NCBI GenBank assembly: GCA_016617785.1
Contig: JADILM010000004.1
Coordinates: 496,001-560,000, forward strand
Direction: 5' to 3'
DNA from: Sporobolomyces roseus
Taxonomy: Eukaryota; Basidiomycota; Microbotryomycetes; Sporidiobolales; Sporidiobolaceae
DNA length: 64,000 nucleotides
Part shown: piece by piece, positions 12,352-24,583 of the stretch
How the letters are laid out: the number at the start of each line of letters is the position of its first letter
How positions within the stretch are numbered: the first letter of the stretch is position 1
The notes under the pieces: generated by a model
Database searches by the model: none
What the model saw: only the letters and a program-made list of their open reading frames with translations
What the model was told of the DNA's origin: nothing
Position numbers and translations under genes: made by a program

Positions 12352-12760
12352 ATTCCGTCGATGTCGTTCTGTATGTGTTGTAAGAACTCGCAATTCTCAA
12401 TCTCTCGAAGCAATCTGCTGGTCGGCGAGAGGCGAGAGCGAGGCACAAAACGAGGTCACCTTGCGACGTTTCTTCGTAGTTGCTCAAACCTAGAAGCCAG
12501 CACTCTCAATCGATCGTTCCTCTCGTTATCTGCGAGAGCTATCAATGGCAAAGCTAGGTAGATTACGACAGACACATTTTGATTCAAGCGATACAAGCGT
12601 TTCTTTACTATCTTCTTCCTTTGTTCAAGCTGTACTCTTCCTTTATCTCGATCCCGTTCTCGCTCCAAGCTACCTACTTCCCTACTACCTTTCCCAGCCC
12701 CCACCCCACAAGGTAGGAACAAGATCGATATCAACCCCATCGCCTTTTCTAATCTCTTTA
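12352..12760. other. Convergent intergenic stretch, nothing seen
   Basis: This lies between the cofactor D stop (12351) and the stop of the minus-strand F-box gene (12761). Open frames on both strands are short and low in information. It probably contains both 3' untranslated regions. Confidence 0.45.
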
Positions 12761-15202
12761 TCATTCGGTCCACTGATCAAAATGTCGCAAAGCTGCGAGG
12801 GCACACACAATGTCAGCTACGAGCACAATCGGTATAGAAGATGAGACTTGCAAGTTCCTTACAACCCTTGAGCGAGTTGACACCCGAAACTCCGGGTCGA
12901 TTCTTCCACCTGAAACGGTTCCCGAGTTTGACGAGATCAGCCCAAGTAGCTGTATCGGTATCCAATCCAGCTGCCTCAACCATGGCGATAATCGCATCCG
13001 TTTGACGAAGACCGGTCTTGATGAAGCTTACTCCCTTTTCGGTTCCAGCGATCTTCGTGAAGGTGACGACCTCTTTCGTCCACCATCTGCAGAAGACCGA
13101 AGTAGCGAGGTTGAAGAAGATGGTATCGTAATCTGCTGGAGGGTAAGCTGTAGATTTGCTGCTCAGTTTCGATAGGGGGACGTCTCCATTCGCTGCGAGA
13201 ATCGATCGGATAGCTTTGACTCTTGATTTCTCTTGGTACACCTCAACTTCGGCGACGATGGATTCGAGTTGCTTGTCGAAGGCTGCTTGCGAAGCGTCTG
13301 CACCATCCGGTTTCCAGAGGACTTGAACCGTAGGAAGATCGAGGAACTCATGAAGAGCAGGAAGCACTCCGAGAGACGAGTCCTCGAGAGCTTCGACAAC
13401 AAGAGGATAGTAGTCTTCGACGGTGTTGGAGCGTCGGGTTTGGGCATGTTGTTCGCGTTGAACAGCCAAAGCTTGCTGAATCTGAACTCGATAATTGCTC
13501 CAGCCTGAGAGCGATTTGAAGATCAGTAAGTAGCCAAATACACGGATCTGAAGACGCTGAGCGTACCAGCTGGATCGTCTTGAGGCATCTTTCGAGGTAC
13601 ACCTTGCTCGCCGAAGGACGGAGTCGAGTAAGGGCGATTAGGGTCATAGAATTCGTCCACCTCGTCTTCCGACCACCCGCACGGCTTGACGAGGAATGCC
13701 GAAGCCCTGAAGTGATTGAGTCAGTTACAGTGGCTTGAGTTCGCAAAGCGGAATCTGCTTACTCCGCCAGTTTCTTGCGAAGCTGGTCTCTCTCGATCTT
13801 CGCTGCGTCGATTCGAGCCCGGTAAAGTTCTTCTTCTGAATCTTTTATCTCAAGCGTAAGCTGTCAATGTAGAGTCAGTGAATAGTTTCGGGTCAGCAGC
13901 AGAAACAACTCGAGCTCACCTTTTTCTCCCCCTCAACCCATTCTTGACGAGCTCTGATAAAAGTCTCCGCCTTGTTTGCTTCGGGAAGATCAATTGTCTG
14001 CTTGGGTCGAGAACGAGTGCTGGATTTATACTTGAACTTGTCGCGTTGTGCGAGAATCATTTCATCTTCCTCTTCCAATTCCTTGAGGGTTTCATCGACT
14101 GCTTCGAGTTCCGCGACGACGAAGAGCTCTGTAGAGAAAACTATGAGTGCGCTCGAGACGAAGGCTTCTCAGCGAATCGCGCTTACGATACTTTCCCCTT
14201 CTTCGATTTGCTGCAAGATTTCAGTGTGATTAGTGACTTTCATGCTGAAGCTGCGAGAATCTCAACTAACGATCGCCATCAACTCTGACACACTTGACAG
14301 CTTGAGGATGAAGATCAGGCAACTCTTTGCGAAGCTTAGATCGGTATATGAGTCTGTTGGTTTTTCGTCTGTCAGCGACTTTCTTCCTGTGAGATGAAGG
14401 GAGAAACCGAACCGAGTCTTTCGACAGTCTTCACAAAGATGACAGCGAAGCTCAAGGTTACGTTTCAACGTCCAAATACGAACGCCTCCACAACCCTACA
14501 ACCCAAATTCGGTTCAGTCGTGATACGAGATAGACTGCGAGAGGAGAACTTACCTGACAAGCATCTCCATACATGAACATAGCGAATTGAAGCTCGCTCA
14601 TATCGTTAGGAAGGGGGAAACCGTCCGCTTTGCGACGACGAGTCCAGATTGTTCGAGCACCTTGTGAGAGAAGGATTTTACGGAAACGCTTGTTGACTTG
14701 TGCGAACGAGATGAGATCGGCACCTTCCAAGTGAGAACAAGTCTATGAGGAGAAGGGTAACGATGAGATCAAGAAGGGTAGCAGCGAGTAGCAGAAGAAG
14801 GGAGACTCACCTCTGCGAAGATGTCAAAAGGCATTTGGAGAAGAAGTTTTGGATCGTAAACAGGTGCTTCCTCTTCTTCCTCCTCCTCCTGTTGTTCGGC
14901 TTGGGTAATCTTCTTGCTGGTGGACTTGCGGGCGCGTTTCTTTGAGCGAGCTGCAAAGTAGGAAATGGAGGAAGAGCAAGTCAGTAAACAACGAAGAAAG
15001 TTACAGTGGAGGGTTGTAATGACTCACTAGTACCTTCAGTAGTTCCATAAGTATCTCCTGCAGCCTTCTTGGTACCTCCCTTGTCCTTGTTTGAGATCAA
15101 GCTGTTGTTGTTTACTTCTTGATCCGACTCCAAATCTACATCGCTGTCGACTTCTGCGTAGCTGATACGCTTCTTGTTACTCCTCCTAGAACTATTCGTC
15201 AT
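12761..15202 (-). CDS. F-box protein, substrate receptor type
   Basis: Starts MTNSSRRSNKKRISYAEVDS (ATG 15202) with an acidic/basic low-complexity leader, then SKKITQAEQQEEEEE. An F-box follows across a splice junction: KLLLQMPFDIFAE, then LEGADLISFAQVNKRFRKI and GARTIWTRRRKADG. Next come paired cysteines (YGDACQ, RCHLCEDCRKTR), which look like a small zinc-binding segment, and a long charged region with coiled-coil character (EELEEEDEMILAQRDKFKYK). The C-terminal part reads NTVEDYYPLVVEAL and FFNLATSVFCRWW. A final intron (gtaagg to gcag, about 12795-12863) places the end at LRHFDQWTE, 12761; ignoring it would end at 12813. F-box proteins link targets to SCF ubiquitin ligases through Skp1; the target here is unknown. 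This architecture (F-box, Cys-rich, long tail) is common in basidiomycetes. Confidence 0.75.
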
Positions 15203-15507
15203 CTCTGGGACGAAAGTTGGCGAGATTTGGTAAAGGAGGGAGAGAAAGAGAACAAGGAAAAAACAAGAGGAGAGAGAGACTTCGTTTCGCAAGCAACCCA
15301 TCTCGAGGTCAGCTGTCCCCCTTCAAGCTTACGGTTGAAGTGTACAATAAGTGCTGCCGAGTGTGAGAGAGAGTTCGGTAAGCAATAACATAGTTTAATA
15401 GCGAATTCATCGAAAAGGAAGGGATTCAACATTGCAACTCAAGGTAGTATCCTGGGTGCAAGGGCTACGACGACCCGCATCGTAAATTCCTATTCTATTC
15501 CGTTTCC

Positions 15508-16580
15508 TCAACGTCGAAGGCATCTACACGATCGAAAGAGGTCAGATCGGAAGTCAAGGGACAATTCGAAGAGAACTCACGGCGTCTGCCCTCTACCTGC
15601 TCTTTGCCTGTCGTCCGGGCGCGATCTCGAGGCGTACGAATAGTGGATCCGCCTGCTCCCTGTCGGCTTTCTATAGAGATCTCACATCTCTTCCGACTCC
15701 TTCCTCACTCTCCTTCTCTTCTCCGTGTAATCCCAAAACTGCTTCGAGCGTTTCTCTTTCCTGCTCTTCCAGATTCAATTCGTGAGTCCCCTTGACAATA
15801 TCATCGCTCTTCGTTGAGGTGTTTGATCGGTCTTCGAGAGTTGCGGCGAGGAGAGGGTGCGAAGAATCGAGGATTTGACGAAGGGTAACGAGGAAAGGAG
15901 GTAGCGCGCGATTCATCCGTAATGAGGCGAGAGACGCAGAGAGTGCTTCCGTTTTGAGCGAGCTTGGGGAGGAGGAGGAAGAGGGAGAGGAAGGATTAGG
16001 AGGGGAGTCGGCGGAATGGAGGATTTGGGCAGAAATGTGACAAATTGAAGGTTGGCTTTGCTGTAAGAGCTTGCCCAACACATCAGCTACCCTCTCACCT
16101 CAGCGCGAGCAACGGACGAGAAGGGAACTCACGTATTCTCTCCATCTCTTCGCAACTTCCAGAATCTCTTCCTTTCTCGACGGTATCCGATCCCCTGTCT
16201 TCTGCCACGCTCTCAACACGAGGTCTATCACTTCCGTCGTTTCGTTTACTCCAGCTGACAGCAACTTTAACCCTTTCTCTACGACCTTCTCCCACTCCTT
16301 TCGAAAATACAGTTGATGAACCGAGAAAAGGATTGGACGAGTTGGGTCTTTCATTCTTGCTGCTTCTTTCGGATCATTGAACCACTACTTCAGCGGTGTA
16401 TGTCAGCACAACAGCGGTCTATCGCAAGAGAGGGAGACTCACACCATCTTCCTCAATTTTGGCCGAATATTGTTTGGCGAGGTCACGAGCTGCTTGAATC
16501 CTAGCACTTCGAGCATCTGCCACAGATGTATCTACATCCACCTCGAGGTCGCCGAACGCTCCAAACAAGTCGTCTTCCAT
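15508..16580 (-). CDS. Uncharacterised helical protein
   Basis: Starts MEDDLFGAFGDLEVDVDTS (ATG 16580), then ARSARIQAARDLAKQYSAK. After an intron it reads KDPTRPILFSVHQLYFRKEW and EKVVEKGLKLLSAGVNET, a helix-turn-helix pattern reminiscent of TPR-like repeats, then EEILEVAKRWREY. The next exon has HISAQILHSADSPPNPSS and LPPFLVTLRQILDSSHP. The 3' end is ambiguous. A straight reading stops at 15671 (GRDVRSL). Alternatively, a very short 33-nt intron plus a clear intron ending gtgtag leads to LFVRLEIAPGRQAKSR and a stop at 15508, which reads more like protein. I chose the latter. I do not recognise the family; the short acidic N-terminus and helical repeats suggest an adaptor, which is inference only. 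Confidence 0.5.
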
Positions 16581-17217
16581 TTGTAGCGATTTCGAGATCA
16601 AGTTGAGGAAGAAACCTTCCGAGAACTCTTCCTCTCCTACCATTCACTCCGCTGCTCCTTGACAATGACTATAGCATTGATAGGCATCTATGTCAGCTAC
16701 GCATGCCTTACAGATGCTCAAATGCGCTCAACAGCAGCTCCCCTCTTCTTCCTCCTTTCCCCTGCAGCGGACGCTCCCCTTCTTCTCGCTCAGCACTCAA
16801 GCGCGGAAGAAGAAGAACGGTCGTATCTCCGTACGACTTCTATCGGCATTTCGGCGTGCTCTCCTTTCCGAAAATATTCGGGAGGCTAAAATCTTCGCAA
16901 AGTCCTCGCCAACCTCGCATCTTCGTACGCTCAGTACTCGTTCTGCCCCTTCGCTCCTATCTTAGCGTATGTCTCTCCTCTAGTGCGGAGTCTTTGCCCG
17001 ATCCCTGCTGCAAAGAAACGAGAACAGTTTGTTCTCGCTCGGTTCAGGTTCCTTCTTTCCTGCTTCTTCACCTCCTCCCTTGTTTTCTGAACACGCCGTT
17101 GGAGAAGAAGACTCTTCAGAGGTACTACACCGGCGGATACGAAAGGGTTTCACTTCGATTTCGACAAAACTTCGTTTTCCTCCCTCCTTCTCTCGTCTCT
17201 TCAAGTTAGGTTGCTAG
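16581..17217. other. Divergent intergenic region with weak coding-like frames
   Basis: This separates the minus-strand gene starting at 16580 from the plus-strand DUF6534 gene starting at 17218. An unbroken plus-strand frame runs 16703-17209 and a second frame reads VLANLASSYAQYSFCPFAP around 16910-16965, but both are Ser/Leu/Pro-rich and have no family match I can see. A small unrecognised mitochondrial-type gene cannot be excluded. The interval must hold both promoters; CT-rich stretches occur close to 17160-17205. Confidence 0.3.
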
Positions 17218-18931
17218 ATGGGTGTATTCGGTACGCTCTCCTTATATGGCTCTTCAGTGAGTCTTCGTACCTGACTGACTTGCGCTCTTCTATAACCTCT
17301 ATCTTCGTGATATCCTCGCATCAACGCATCTTCCCGACAATTCCCCTTCGACTTCGACTCGCGCTCACTCACAGACGGTAGTATCGGCGCGTTTGTCGTT
17401 GGCACAGGTCCGTCTGTCTCTCATTCAGCTTGCATGGTCGACTTACGAACTTCGTTTTCTTCCTTAGTCTTCGCCTGTTTCCTCACCGGCATCACCTCAT
17501 CTCAAGTTCTAGCCTACTTCCAATCATTTCCAAATGATAGAAAGCTCTACAAGATCCTCGTTATCTTCCTCGCCGTCATGGATTGGACGCATACAGCCAT
17601 TTCTTGGTGAGCTCTCCTGCGTCTCCGTCTCTACCGTCGTTGACTTCCGCTAACTCGGACACTTTCCGATAGCTATACGATTTGGGACTGGTAACGACAG
17701 ACCATTCTTCAAATACGACCTCAAGCTGATCAGTCGCCTCGCTCACAGGTGTGTTGCAAACTTTGGAGTTGTCGAACACTTGCTCGTTTCGCCATGGTCC
17801 TTCGCAATCGATCCCGCTATGGTGGGCGTTATGTCCTTCACCTGCCAAGCTTTCTATGCCTATCGATGCTATGTAGTGGGAAAGCGAAAGCTAGTGGTTC
17901 CGATCATCATCCTAGTCCTCTCGACGGTTTCCCTCGGTTTCGCCATCGCTTCGACTGCCAGGATCTTCCAGCTCAAGGAGTTCTCCTGTTTCACTACTTT
18001 CACTTATGGTGTCAGTACTTGGTTGTCGCTGTGAGTCTGCAGCATTCTCGCTTTCTTGTCTCCTTAGAGATCAAAGCCGTCTGACGCATTTCGAAACAGG
18101 GCTGCATTGGCTGACTTGATCATCACTGCATTTCTTGTATATCATCTCAACAAGAGCAAGACTGGTCTACTACACACAAATTCGTGAGGCTTGTCTCGTT
18201 TCAATCAATCTCGAGCGGTTGTTGACGCTACGTCACAGAATGCTCAATCGACTCATCGAGCTCATTGTTTCCACCAACGGCTTGACTGCTTCTGTCGCGG
18301 TTGTCGATGCAATGTGAGCTTTTCTCTCGTCATTCGTCGGACTGCTCTAACCCTCAAATTCATTATAGACTATTCGGAGTTCTCGATACGTCCTGGCACG
18401 TGAGCGCAAACCTGGCTCTCCCAAAGCTCTACTTCAACTCCCTACTCGTCTCTCTCAACGCACGCATCGAGCTCGAACGTCGCCTCAACCAATCGACCAG
18501 CAATCATGCAGAATCGCATGGTCTCGATGACTTATCTTCGCCTCGATTCGGAGGGAACAAAGTCAAGCCCGATATTCGCACTGCGCTCGGATTTGGTCGT
18601 GAAGACATGAGACCCGAACTCGTGTATCCGAACAGACAACACGGACGACTATCGCAAGGAGCTCAAGCGGGAATCCAGGTTTTGACCCAGTGAGTCCTGC
18701 TTTCTTCCTATCTTTACCTTGAGCCTTCACTTATCTTGGAATCGTCGATACAGCCAAACTGTCGTCGCAGACGGTCTCCCTTCTTCGACCTACCTCCCTT
18801 CCGAATCTTCCGACAAAGAGTTACCATTCTACTCGAACGAAAAAGACGAAGAAGCTAGAGGATCACCTGCTCACTCGTCGCACTCTACTGCCAAAGATCA
18901 ATCGCTAAGATACGGAGAAGGAAGCGTTTAG
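17218..18931 (+). CDS. DUF6534-type multi-pass membrane protein
   Basis: Begins MGVFDGSIGAFVVGT across an intron and continues VFACFLTGITSSQVLAYFQS. That is followed by FPNDRKLYKILVIFLAVMDW, the GITxxQxxxYF / fpxDxxxxK pattern of basidiomycete DUF6534 proteins. An 18-nt exon (17673-17690) supplies CYTIWDW. Later segments are hydrophobic helices: ACQAFYAYRCY-like (FTCQAFYAYRCYVVG), LVVPIIILVLSTVSLGFAIA, TWLSLAALADLIITAFLVYH and a last TM with NGLTASVAVVDAILFGV. LYFNSLLVSLNARIELERRL ends the core. A Ser/charged cytosolic tail follows and the stop is at 18931. About seven TM helices are expected, and family members are of unknown function. Expansion of this family is typical of mushrooms and relatives, which supports a basidiomycete source. 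Confidence 0.85.
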
Positions 18932-19191
18932 CTTGAAGTTAGGGTCTAGCTTGAAAGGAGTCATTTCTTCGTTTGCATTTTCGTCGGTTTCTATCGGTCC
19001 TTTGCTTTCCTTGCTCTACGCGCTCTATCACACGGTAAATCACTCTCGTTCTCACACTCAATCTATGTGAGAGTGCATCAAGCGAGAGTCATATTTCGTC
19101 AACAGTGAAAGCAAAACAATGTACAAAACAAAAGATTGCAAGCGTTGTAAACTCTTCCTTCCTTCCTTACTTTCTTCCTTTCTCCTTCTCC

Positions 19192-22100
19192 CTAGAAATC
19201 CCTTCTGACATCATCATTCACGCTATGGCGAGCTCTGCGATGTCCTCGATGGAACCGATGACCTTGCCCACTTCCTCCAGATCTCTCACGCTCATTCTCA
19301 AGCTCCCGGTTCTTCCTACCACGATCCGCAATCCTTCTTTCATCCTCAGGAGATCTCGGTCGTTCTTCTCGACCCCACCTGTTCCTATCACCGCTACCAT
19401 CCTGACGTTGCCTGAAGCTTTGCGCTTCCTCCCTCATCCTTCGCTCGAATTGTTCTTTCTCTTCGAAACGACGGCGATCCTCGTCATTGAGGGTGAGATG
19501 AATTGGTTGACCGATATACTTCGTGACTGATGAAGGATGAGCGTATCTCGTCTCTTCGCGAGAACGATAGGGAGCGGATGAAGGGGAAGGAGGTCTTGAG
19601 AGAATCGCTGAGTGACGAGGAGGTGGTTCGAGACGAGAAGGCGACATTCGACGAGGACGGGGTGAGCGAGAGTTGAAGTGAGGAGGGATATCTCGAGGAG
19701 GTGAGCGACTACGGCGACGGCCGAGAGGAGTCTGTTGAAAGCAACCGAAATCAGCTTTCTTGGTTCATGCTATGACGAGAAAGTCGAGCTCACTTGATTT
19801 GGAATGCTCTTGTCGAAAGTCGTATACCCGCTACGACCTACCTGAGGCGTAGTACTAGTGTACGTCGACCTTGGAGACCTTTCCCTTTCCCTTCTCTCGA
19901 CTCGACGATCTTTTGAGCGACTTCTGCAGCGACCTCTGCGACTGTCCCTGCCCTTCTCTTCCTCACCTCTAGACCTCTTCCTCCCGCTTGTCTCTCCTTC
20001 TGAAGCTACCCTCGAACGTCCTGCTGTATCCCTTGTCGACCCCCCATCGACCCTCTCACGACTCTGACTCCTGTCCTTCATTTTTAAGTCTCGAGTCGTG
20101 CTGGCTCTCCGATGGCGATTACTAGAAGGCGGTTGAGGAGTGGAAGAGCGAGAACGGGAACGAGAGAGCGAGCGAGGGCGAGATCCTGCGTTGAGCGATT
20201 GAGGTTGAAGAGAAATTGGAGAAGGATAGCGATAAGCTCGAGTTTCTGTCTCGACGGCGGGTGAAGCAGGTGGAGGTGACATCTCTTGATCTAAATAGTC
20301 GATAATCCTCTCGATCAGCAGGCTTCCGATGCAATGAATCGAGGCAAAGTCGTCTACTCACCTTCGGCTTCTTTCGGAATGAACCAGCTTTCACATCCTT
20401 CTGCAACTCTCACTACATCTTCGATTCCATTCTTGAGCTTCTCGAGGTTCTTGACGGCCCCATTCGAAGTGAGAACGATCAATCGAGCTGAGGTTGTTTC
20501 GCATTCGAGTCGAAGTCTGGTCAAAGAGATTCGTTCGAGGTGAGGTACAGAAGATTGAGGTCCATAGAAGGAAGGGATGGCTGCGAGAGGGATTCTATAT
20601 CGAGAAGATGTCAACCGAGAAAGTGCCGAGATAGAGTGAGCGACTTAAGACTTGCTCGATAGCGAAAGACTCTTGAACTCGTTTAGTTTCGACGACCATC
20701 TTCGCTTTTCCCTCCTTTCCTTGTTCTACTTCTACCAGCTTATCCGATACATAAGACTCGAGATCGGTCGAGACAGAGAGGGTAGGACGCGAAGAAGGCT
20801 GGCGAGCCGGAGGATGAGGGGGAGAGGGTGATTTCGAAGGAAGCCGAGGAGAGTAAGCTTGTACGGGAGTCGGAGATCGGGATCTTTGTCGTTGGTGAGA
20901 TGAGCTATCTGGGAGAGGCGAAGGGCTTGGACGGGAAAGGCGATACTGATTGAATTGATTGCGACAGGACTGAGAGGAAAGCGGAGGAGAATCGTTATCA
21001 AGAGGGCGAGAGAACGAAGAACGATCTGGAAGAGAGCGATACGCTTGAGCCGATACTGTATCAGGACGTTGTGAGAACTGACGAGGTACTTCGAACTCTT
21101 CATATCCTTGAAATGAAAAATCGGTATCCGACGTTCTCCTCGCATACGCGCTGTCCCTTCGACCATGACCCCATTCGCTCGAGCTCCTCCGACCGATCGT
21201 AGCTGCAATCCTGTTGTCCTTCGTAAGATGTTCGAGGTTTTGAGAGTTGAAATTGAGGAATTCGAGGTCGCGACAGAGGAATCGTTCGTGGGAATGAGTC
21301 CAAGTGTTCTGCTCCAGGTTATCCTTGATCAAGTTGAGAGCGCATTTGATTCCGTCGATCGTACCTTGGATGACGCCGTGAGGTGTCTGAGATGGAGGAG
21401 AGAAGAGCGCTTGAGTTGTTTCGAAGTTGCCGTGGTAATGAATGGTGACGCCAGCTTGTTCAGAAGTAGCTCGTACCGTAGCACCTCGAGCTCCGATCAA
21501 GAGAGCGATGAGGCTCGCGGCGGGAAGAGAGAAGCGGTAGACGAAGAGAGCGGGGTTGTAGTGAGGTTGTTCAGATGGAGAATCATTGGGTCGACGTTCG
21601 AGCTGGGGAGAGTTTGAGGGACGAGTAGTAAAGAAGGGAGACGGATCGCTGCGAGTGAGATCCTCTGAATATGAGCGTTCTGCAGCCTGTACTCAAGACG
21701 AAGAAACGTGAGCTAGGAACGAGAAAGCTTTCAGTACTCTTTTCGATTGAGCGTACCTCGGTTCCCTCACCTATTCCCGCATAGAAATCATCTCGCCCGT
21801 ATTCCTCTACAGCCCTTGATGAGTCCTGCAGATCGATTGAAAAGGGAAACGAAGGAAGTCAGCTCAGCTAATCCTCGTTTCAAAACGCAGAGAATCGAAC
21901 TCGCCATTTCTCCCTCTGTCTCCTTCACTCCTGATCTATCACGACTGTCAACGACCTGCATCTCTTGGTCTTCTTGATCTCCTTCTTTTCTGCTCTCCGA
22001 AGTTTCGCTCATTTCGCCTTCCTCCTTCCCCTTCTCTTCCTCAACTCGCGACTCTTCCTTCGATTGACGCGTATTCTCCCTCGATCCCTCGTAAGATCCA

Positions 22101-22237
22101 ACTCCGACTGGATCTAAATCGTCTAATCCGTCATAAATTGATTCGAAAGAGTTCTCATCTTGATCTTGTTGATTCATCTTGTTCGACTGAAGTGGCGAGG
22201 AAGAGTCGGATAGAGGAGTCAAGGGAGACTCTGACAT
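19192..22237 (-). CDS. KH-domain RNA-binding protein with Arg/Ser-rich tail
   Basis: Starts MSESPLTPLSDSSSPLQS (ATG 22237) with a long acidic, Ser-rich leader. The next exons read EYGRDDFYAGIGEG and SLPAASLIALLIGARGATVR, where IGARG supplies the GXXG loop of a KH fold, followed by TSEQAGVTIHYHG. Further on are YVSDKLVEVEQGKEGKAKM and IPLAAIPSFYGPQSS with LERISLTRLRLECETTSAR and a helix IEDVVRVAEGCESWF; this could be a second, degenerate nucleic-acid-binding domain. From about 20280 leftwards the protein is rich in RS and RD pairs (SRPRSLSRSRSRSSTPQ, RSRSKDRRVERRERERS), then RREEAQ-type helices, ending DVRRDF at 19192. KH plus RS composition suggests pre-mRNA splicing or mRNP work in the nucleus. 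I cannot match it to a named factor. Confidence 0.7.
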
Positions 22238-22725
22238 CCCCAACTGAGTCGTGAGAGCGATCGAGTTGGAGAGAGCAACTTGGCAGATGTGGGGGAGAGA
22301 GAGGAAGAGGGAAGAGGAAGAGAGGAGAGCAGCTGACGACTTGTTTGTAGCTGTTCGGTGAAGTGGAGTTGAATCAGCTATGTTCCACTCTGAAGTGTGA
22401 GAGGGAAGAGAGAGGAAGTTGGAACCTGAGTGACTTTGATCCAGATAAAAACAAAGGGGGCTCGAGCGTGCTGCGTCGCAAACCAAATTTGGCGATCTAC
22501 AAAACACCGCTATACTGAGGCTAGCGAGTATTAGGCTAATGATAGAGAGGTGTTGCACGAAAGCTAGAGGAAGAAAGGTCACTCTCGAGAAGAGAATCAT
22601 TTCGAATTCGCTTTTCTCAGCGAACCCCCTCGACAACGCTCGCTTACCGGAGCCAACCTCGACATTTGAGATAAGACAGAGTATCGAGAGCTGTAGGTAA
22701 TCAGGCTGATCTTTCCACCACGATC

Positions 22726-24583
22726 TTACTGAACTTTCTTGACCTCCTCTTCTCCTTTCTCCCTCAATCTCCCAAATCCTCTCGCTACAGCCATCGCTCC
22801 CAAAGCACAACAAGCATACGCTACCCCTGGACTCACACACCAATAAACTCCCGTCGCAAACAATGGTCCCAGTGCTCTTCCGAGCTGACCCTTCGATCGG
22901 AACTTCCCTAAAGCTCTTCCCTTTTCGATCCCGTTCCCGCTTTTCGTTGTACTATCGGTTTCGAGGGATGCGAGGGAGTTAAGAGAGTTGACGACTGTCG
23001 CTGAAACATATGCAAGTCCGGCTGAAGCGAGATAGAGTATGATCATTGGTGCTTTGGAATGGGAATAGTTGCGACTGAGGGAAGGGAGTGAGGAGAGGAG
23101 GAGGAGGGAGAGTTGACACATTCGAATACCGGAGAGTGCAAGGGAGAAGGTCTTTTGAGGTGTAGAGGAGGCTCTTCTAACGTAGCCACCTTGGAGAAGC
23201 GAAGAAAGGATCCCGATGAAACCAAGGAGTCGACCATTTTGCTGAGGAAAGATAGGAGAGGTCGTCAACCTCTGCAGCGTTTAGAATAGAATGGGAACGA
23301 GAAAGGTGCTTACAGCGTTCGAGAAGTCAAAGAGATTGTTCGTCAAAAAAGTGATCGTAAACTCCGCTCCTGTGACGCACTCCCTCATATCAGAGAAAAC
23401 CTCCCGGTCACTGACATAAGCGATAACTCACCAGAGAAGAAGAATAAGAACCCAAAGTGAATCCACTCTAGTTTTCTCAACCTGTCTTTCCTGTCCTCCA
23501 AATTTCGCATCTTCGTTTGGACTTCTCCTTTCTTCGCCTCCTCTTCCTCTTCTGCCTTCTTCCATCCTCTTGTTTCCGGTAAGCATACTCCCAAGTAAAC
23601 CGTCTCAATCGCTAGCAACCCGAGAGTAATCGCTGCTGGCACTGCATAGGAATTCAATTTGACATGACCGATCAAAGGGAAGTTGATCATCGGCGACGAG
23701 GGGAGGCGGAAGAGGTCTTGTGAAGCAAAGTAGGCGCCGAGCGAGGGACCGAGAGTGAATGCAAGCGAGAAAGCGATTCCTACTAGAGCGAGGGATTTCG
23801 AGCGATTTGAGGGAGTTGTAACGTCTGTGATTGCTGCTATACTCAATTGTACCTGCGCAAGATCGATAGCTCAGTCGTTCAATTCGATTTGATTCAGGGA
23901 GAGGCAGAGTAGACTCACGTTTCCCTCTGAAAGACCTCCGACGATTCTCGAAATCGCATAAATTCCGAAACTCCCACTTCCCAACCACAAAGCGGCACTA
24001 ACCAAGTTCCCCAACATACTACCCATCAGCACTTTCTTCCTCCCATACCTATCCGACAAGGTTCCGAGGTATGGTGAGATCAGGAATTGACAGAATGAGA
24101 ATGTCGAGCCCAAGAGTCCGCCGAGAAGTGTCAAGTCGAACCGAGAGGGGGAGGCGGCGGTGAGGAGAGAGGAAGAGGAAGTGTAGGAGGTCAGATAGGA
24201 ACGCAGGTAGCGAACTGTTGAAAGAGTTTTCGAGAGGAGGGTGGGAGTCTGTCCTAACAATTCTCCAAATTAGCTCGCTCCGATTATAGCTGGGCAGAAG
24301 AGCAAACGTACGAGCAATGATTGTTTCGCTTCTTGCTGCATGAAATCGTCTATGATTCGAGGAAAAAGAGGGAGCCTATTTGACCTCCACTCTCTGGATC
24401 AGCTACAGAGGGTCGTGGTAAGGAGATGGAGGGAGCTCACGGCATTGTAAAAGCCAATAGATCCAGTAAAAGCGCAAAGAAGACTACCCTGACGACTTTA
24501 CGAGCTGCTGCATCGGATTTTGAACTTGATGATGATGTTGAAGTTGAACGATCTCTAGCGGGGTTGGCAGAGGAGGAGGCCAT
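22726..24583 (-). CDS. MFS transporter, TetA/YCR023C-like
   Basis: Starts MASSSANPARDRSTSTSSSS (ATG 24583), followed by VVRVVFFALLLDLLAFTMPL (TM1). The MFS signature between TM2 and TM3 is plain: YLGTLSDRYGRKKVLMGSML. TM4-5 read YAISRIVGGLSEGNVQLSIA and RSKSLALVGIAFSLAFTLGP, matching the TetA-type drug/H+ antiporter branch. A cytosolic loop VCLPETRGWKKAEEEEE sits between the halves, the PETRG motif being common in this group. The second half runs GRLLGFIGILSSLLQGGYVR to VYWCVSPGVAYACCALGAM, ending KGEEEVKKVQ at 22726. Twelve TM helices are expected and the spliced size (about 500 residues) fits. The natural substrate is unknown; yeast YCR023C is the closest type I can name from pattern. Expected membrane: vacuole or plasma membrane (inference). 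Confidence 0.87.

Noticed and set aside
16703..17209. Unbroken 168-codon plus-strand frame
   Set aside because: Ser/Leu/Pro-rich composition without domain, splice or start context; lies in the divergent promoter region of two genes.
19218..19400. Alternative minus-strand frame with a KH-like look (LRIVVGRTG)
   Set aside because: Reaching it would need a ~28-nt intron; the Arg-rich frame continues the upstream exon without any splice and ends at 19192.
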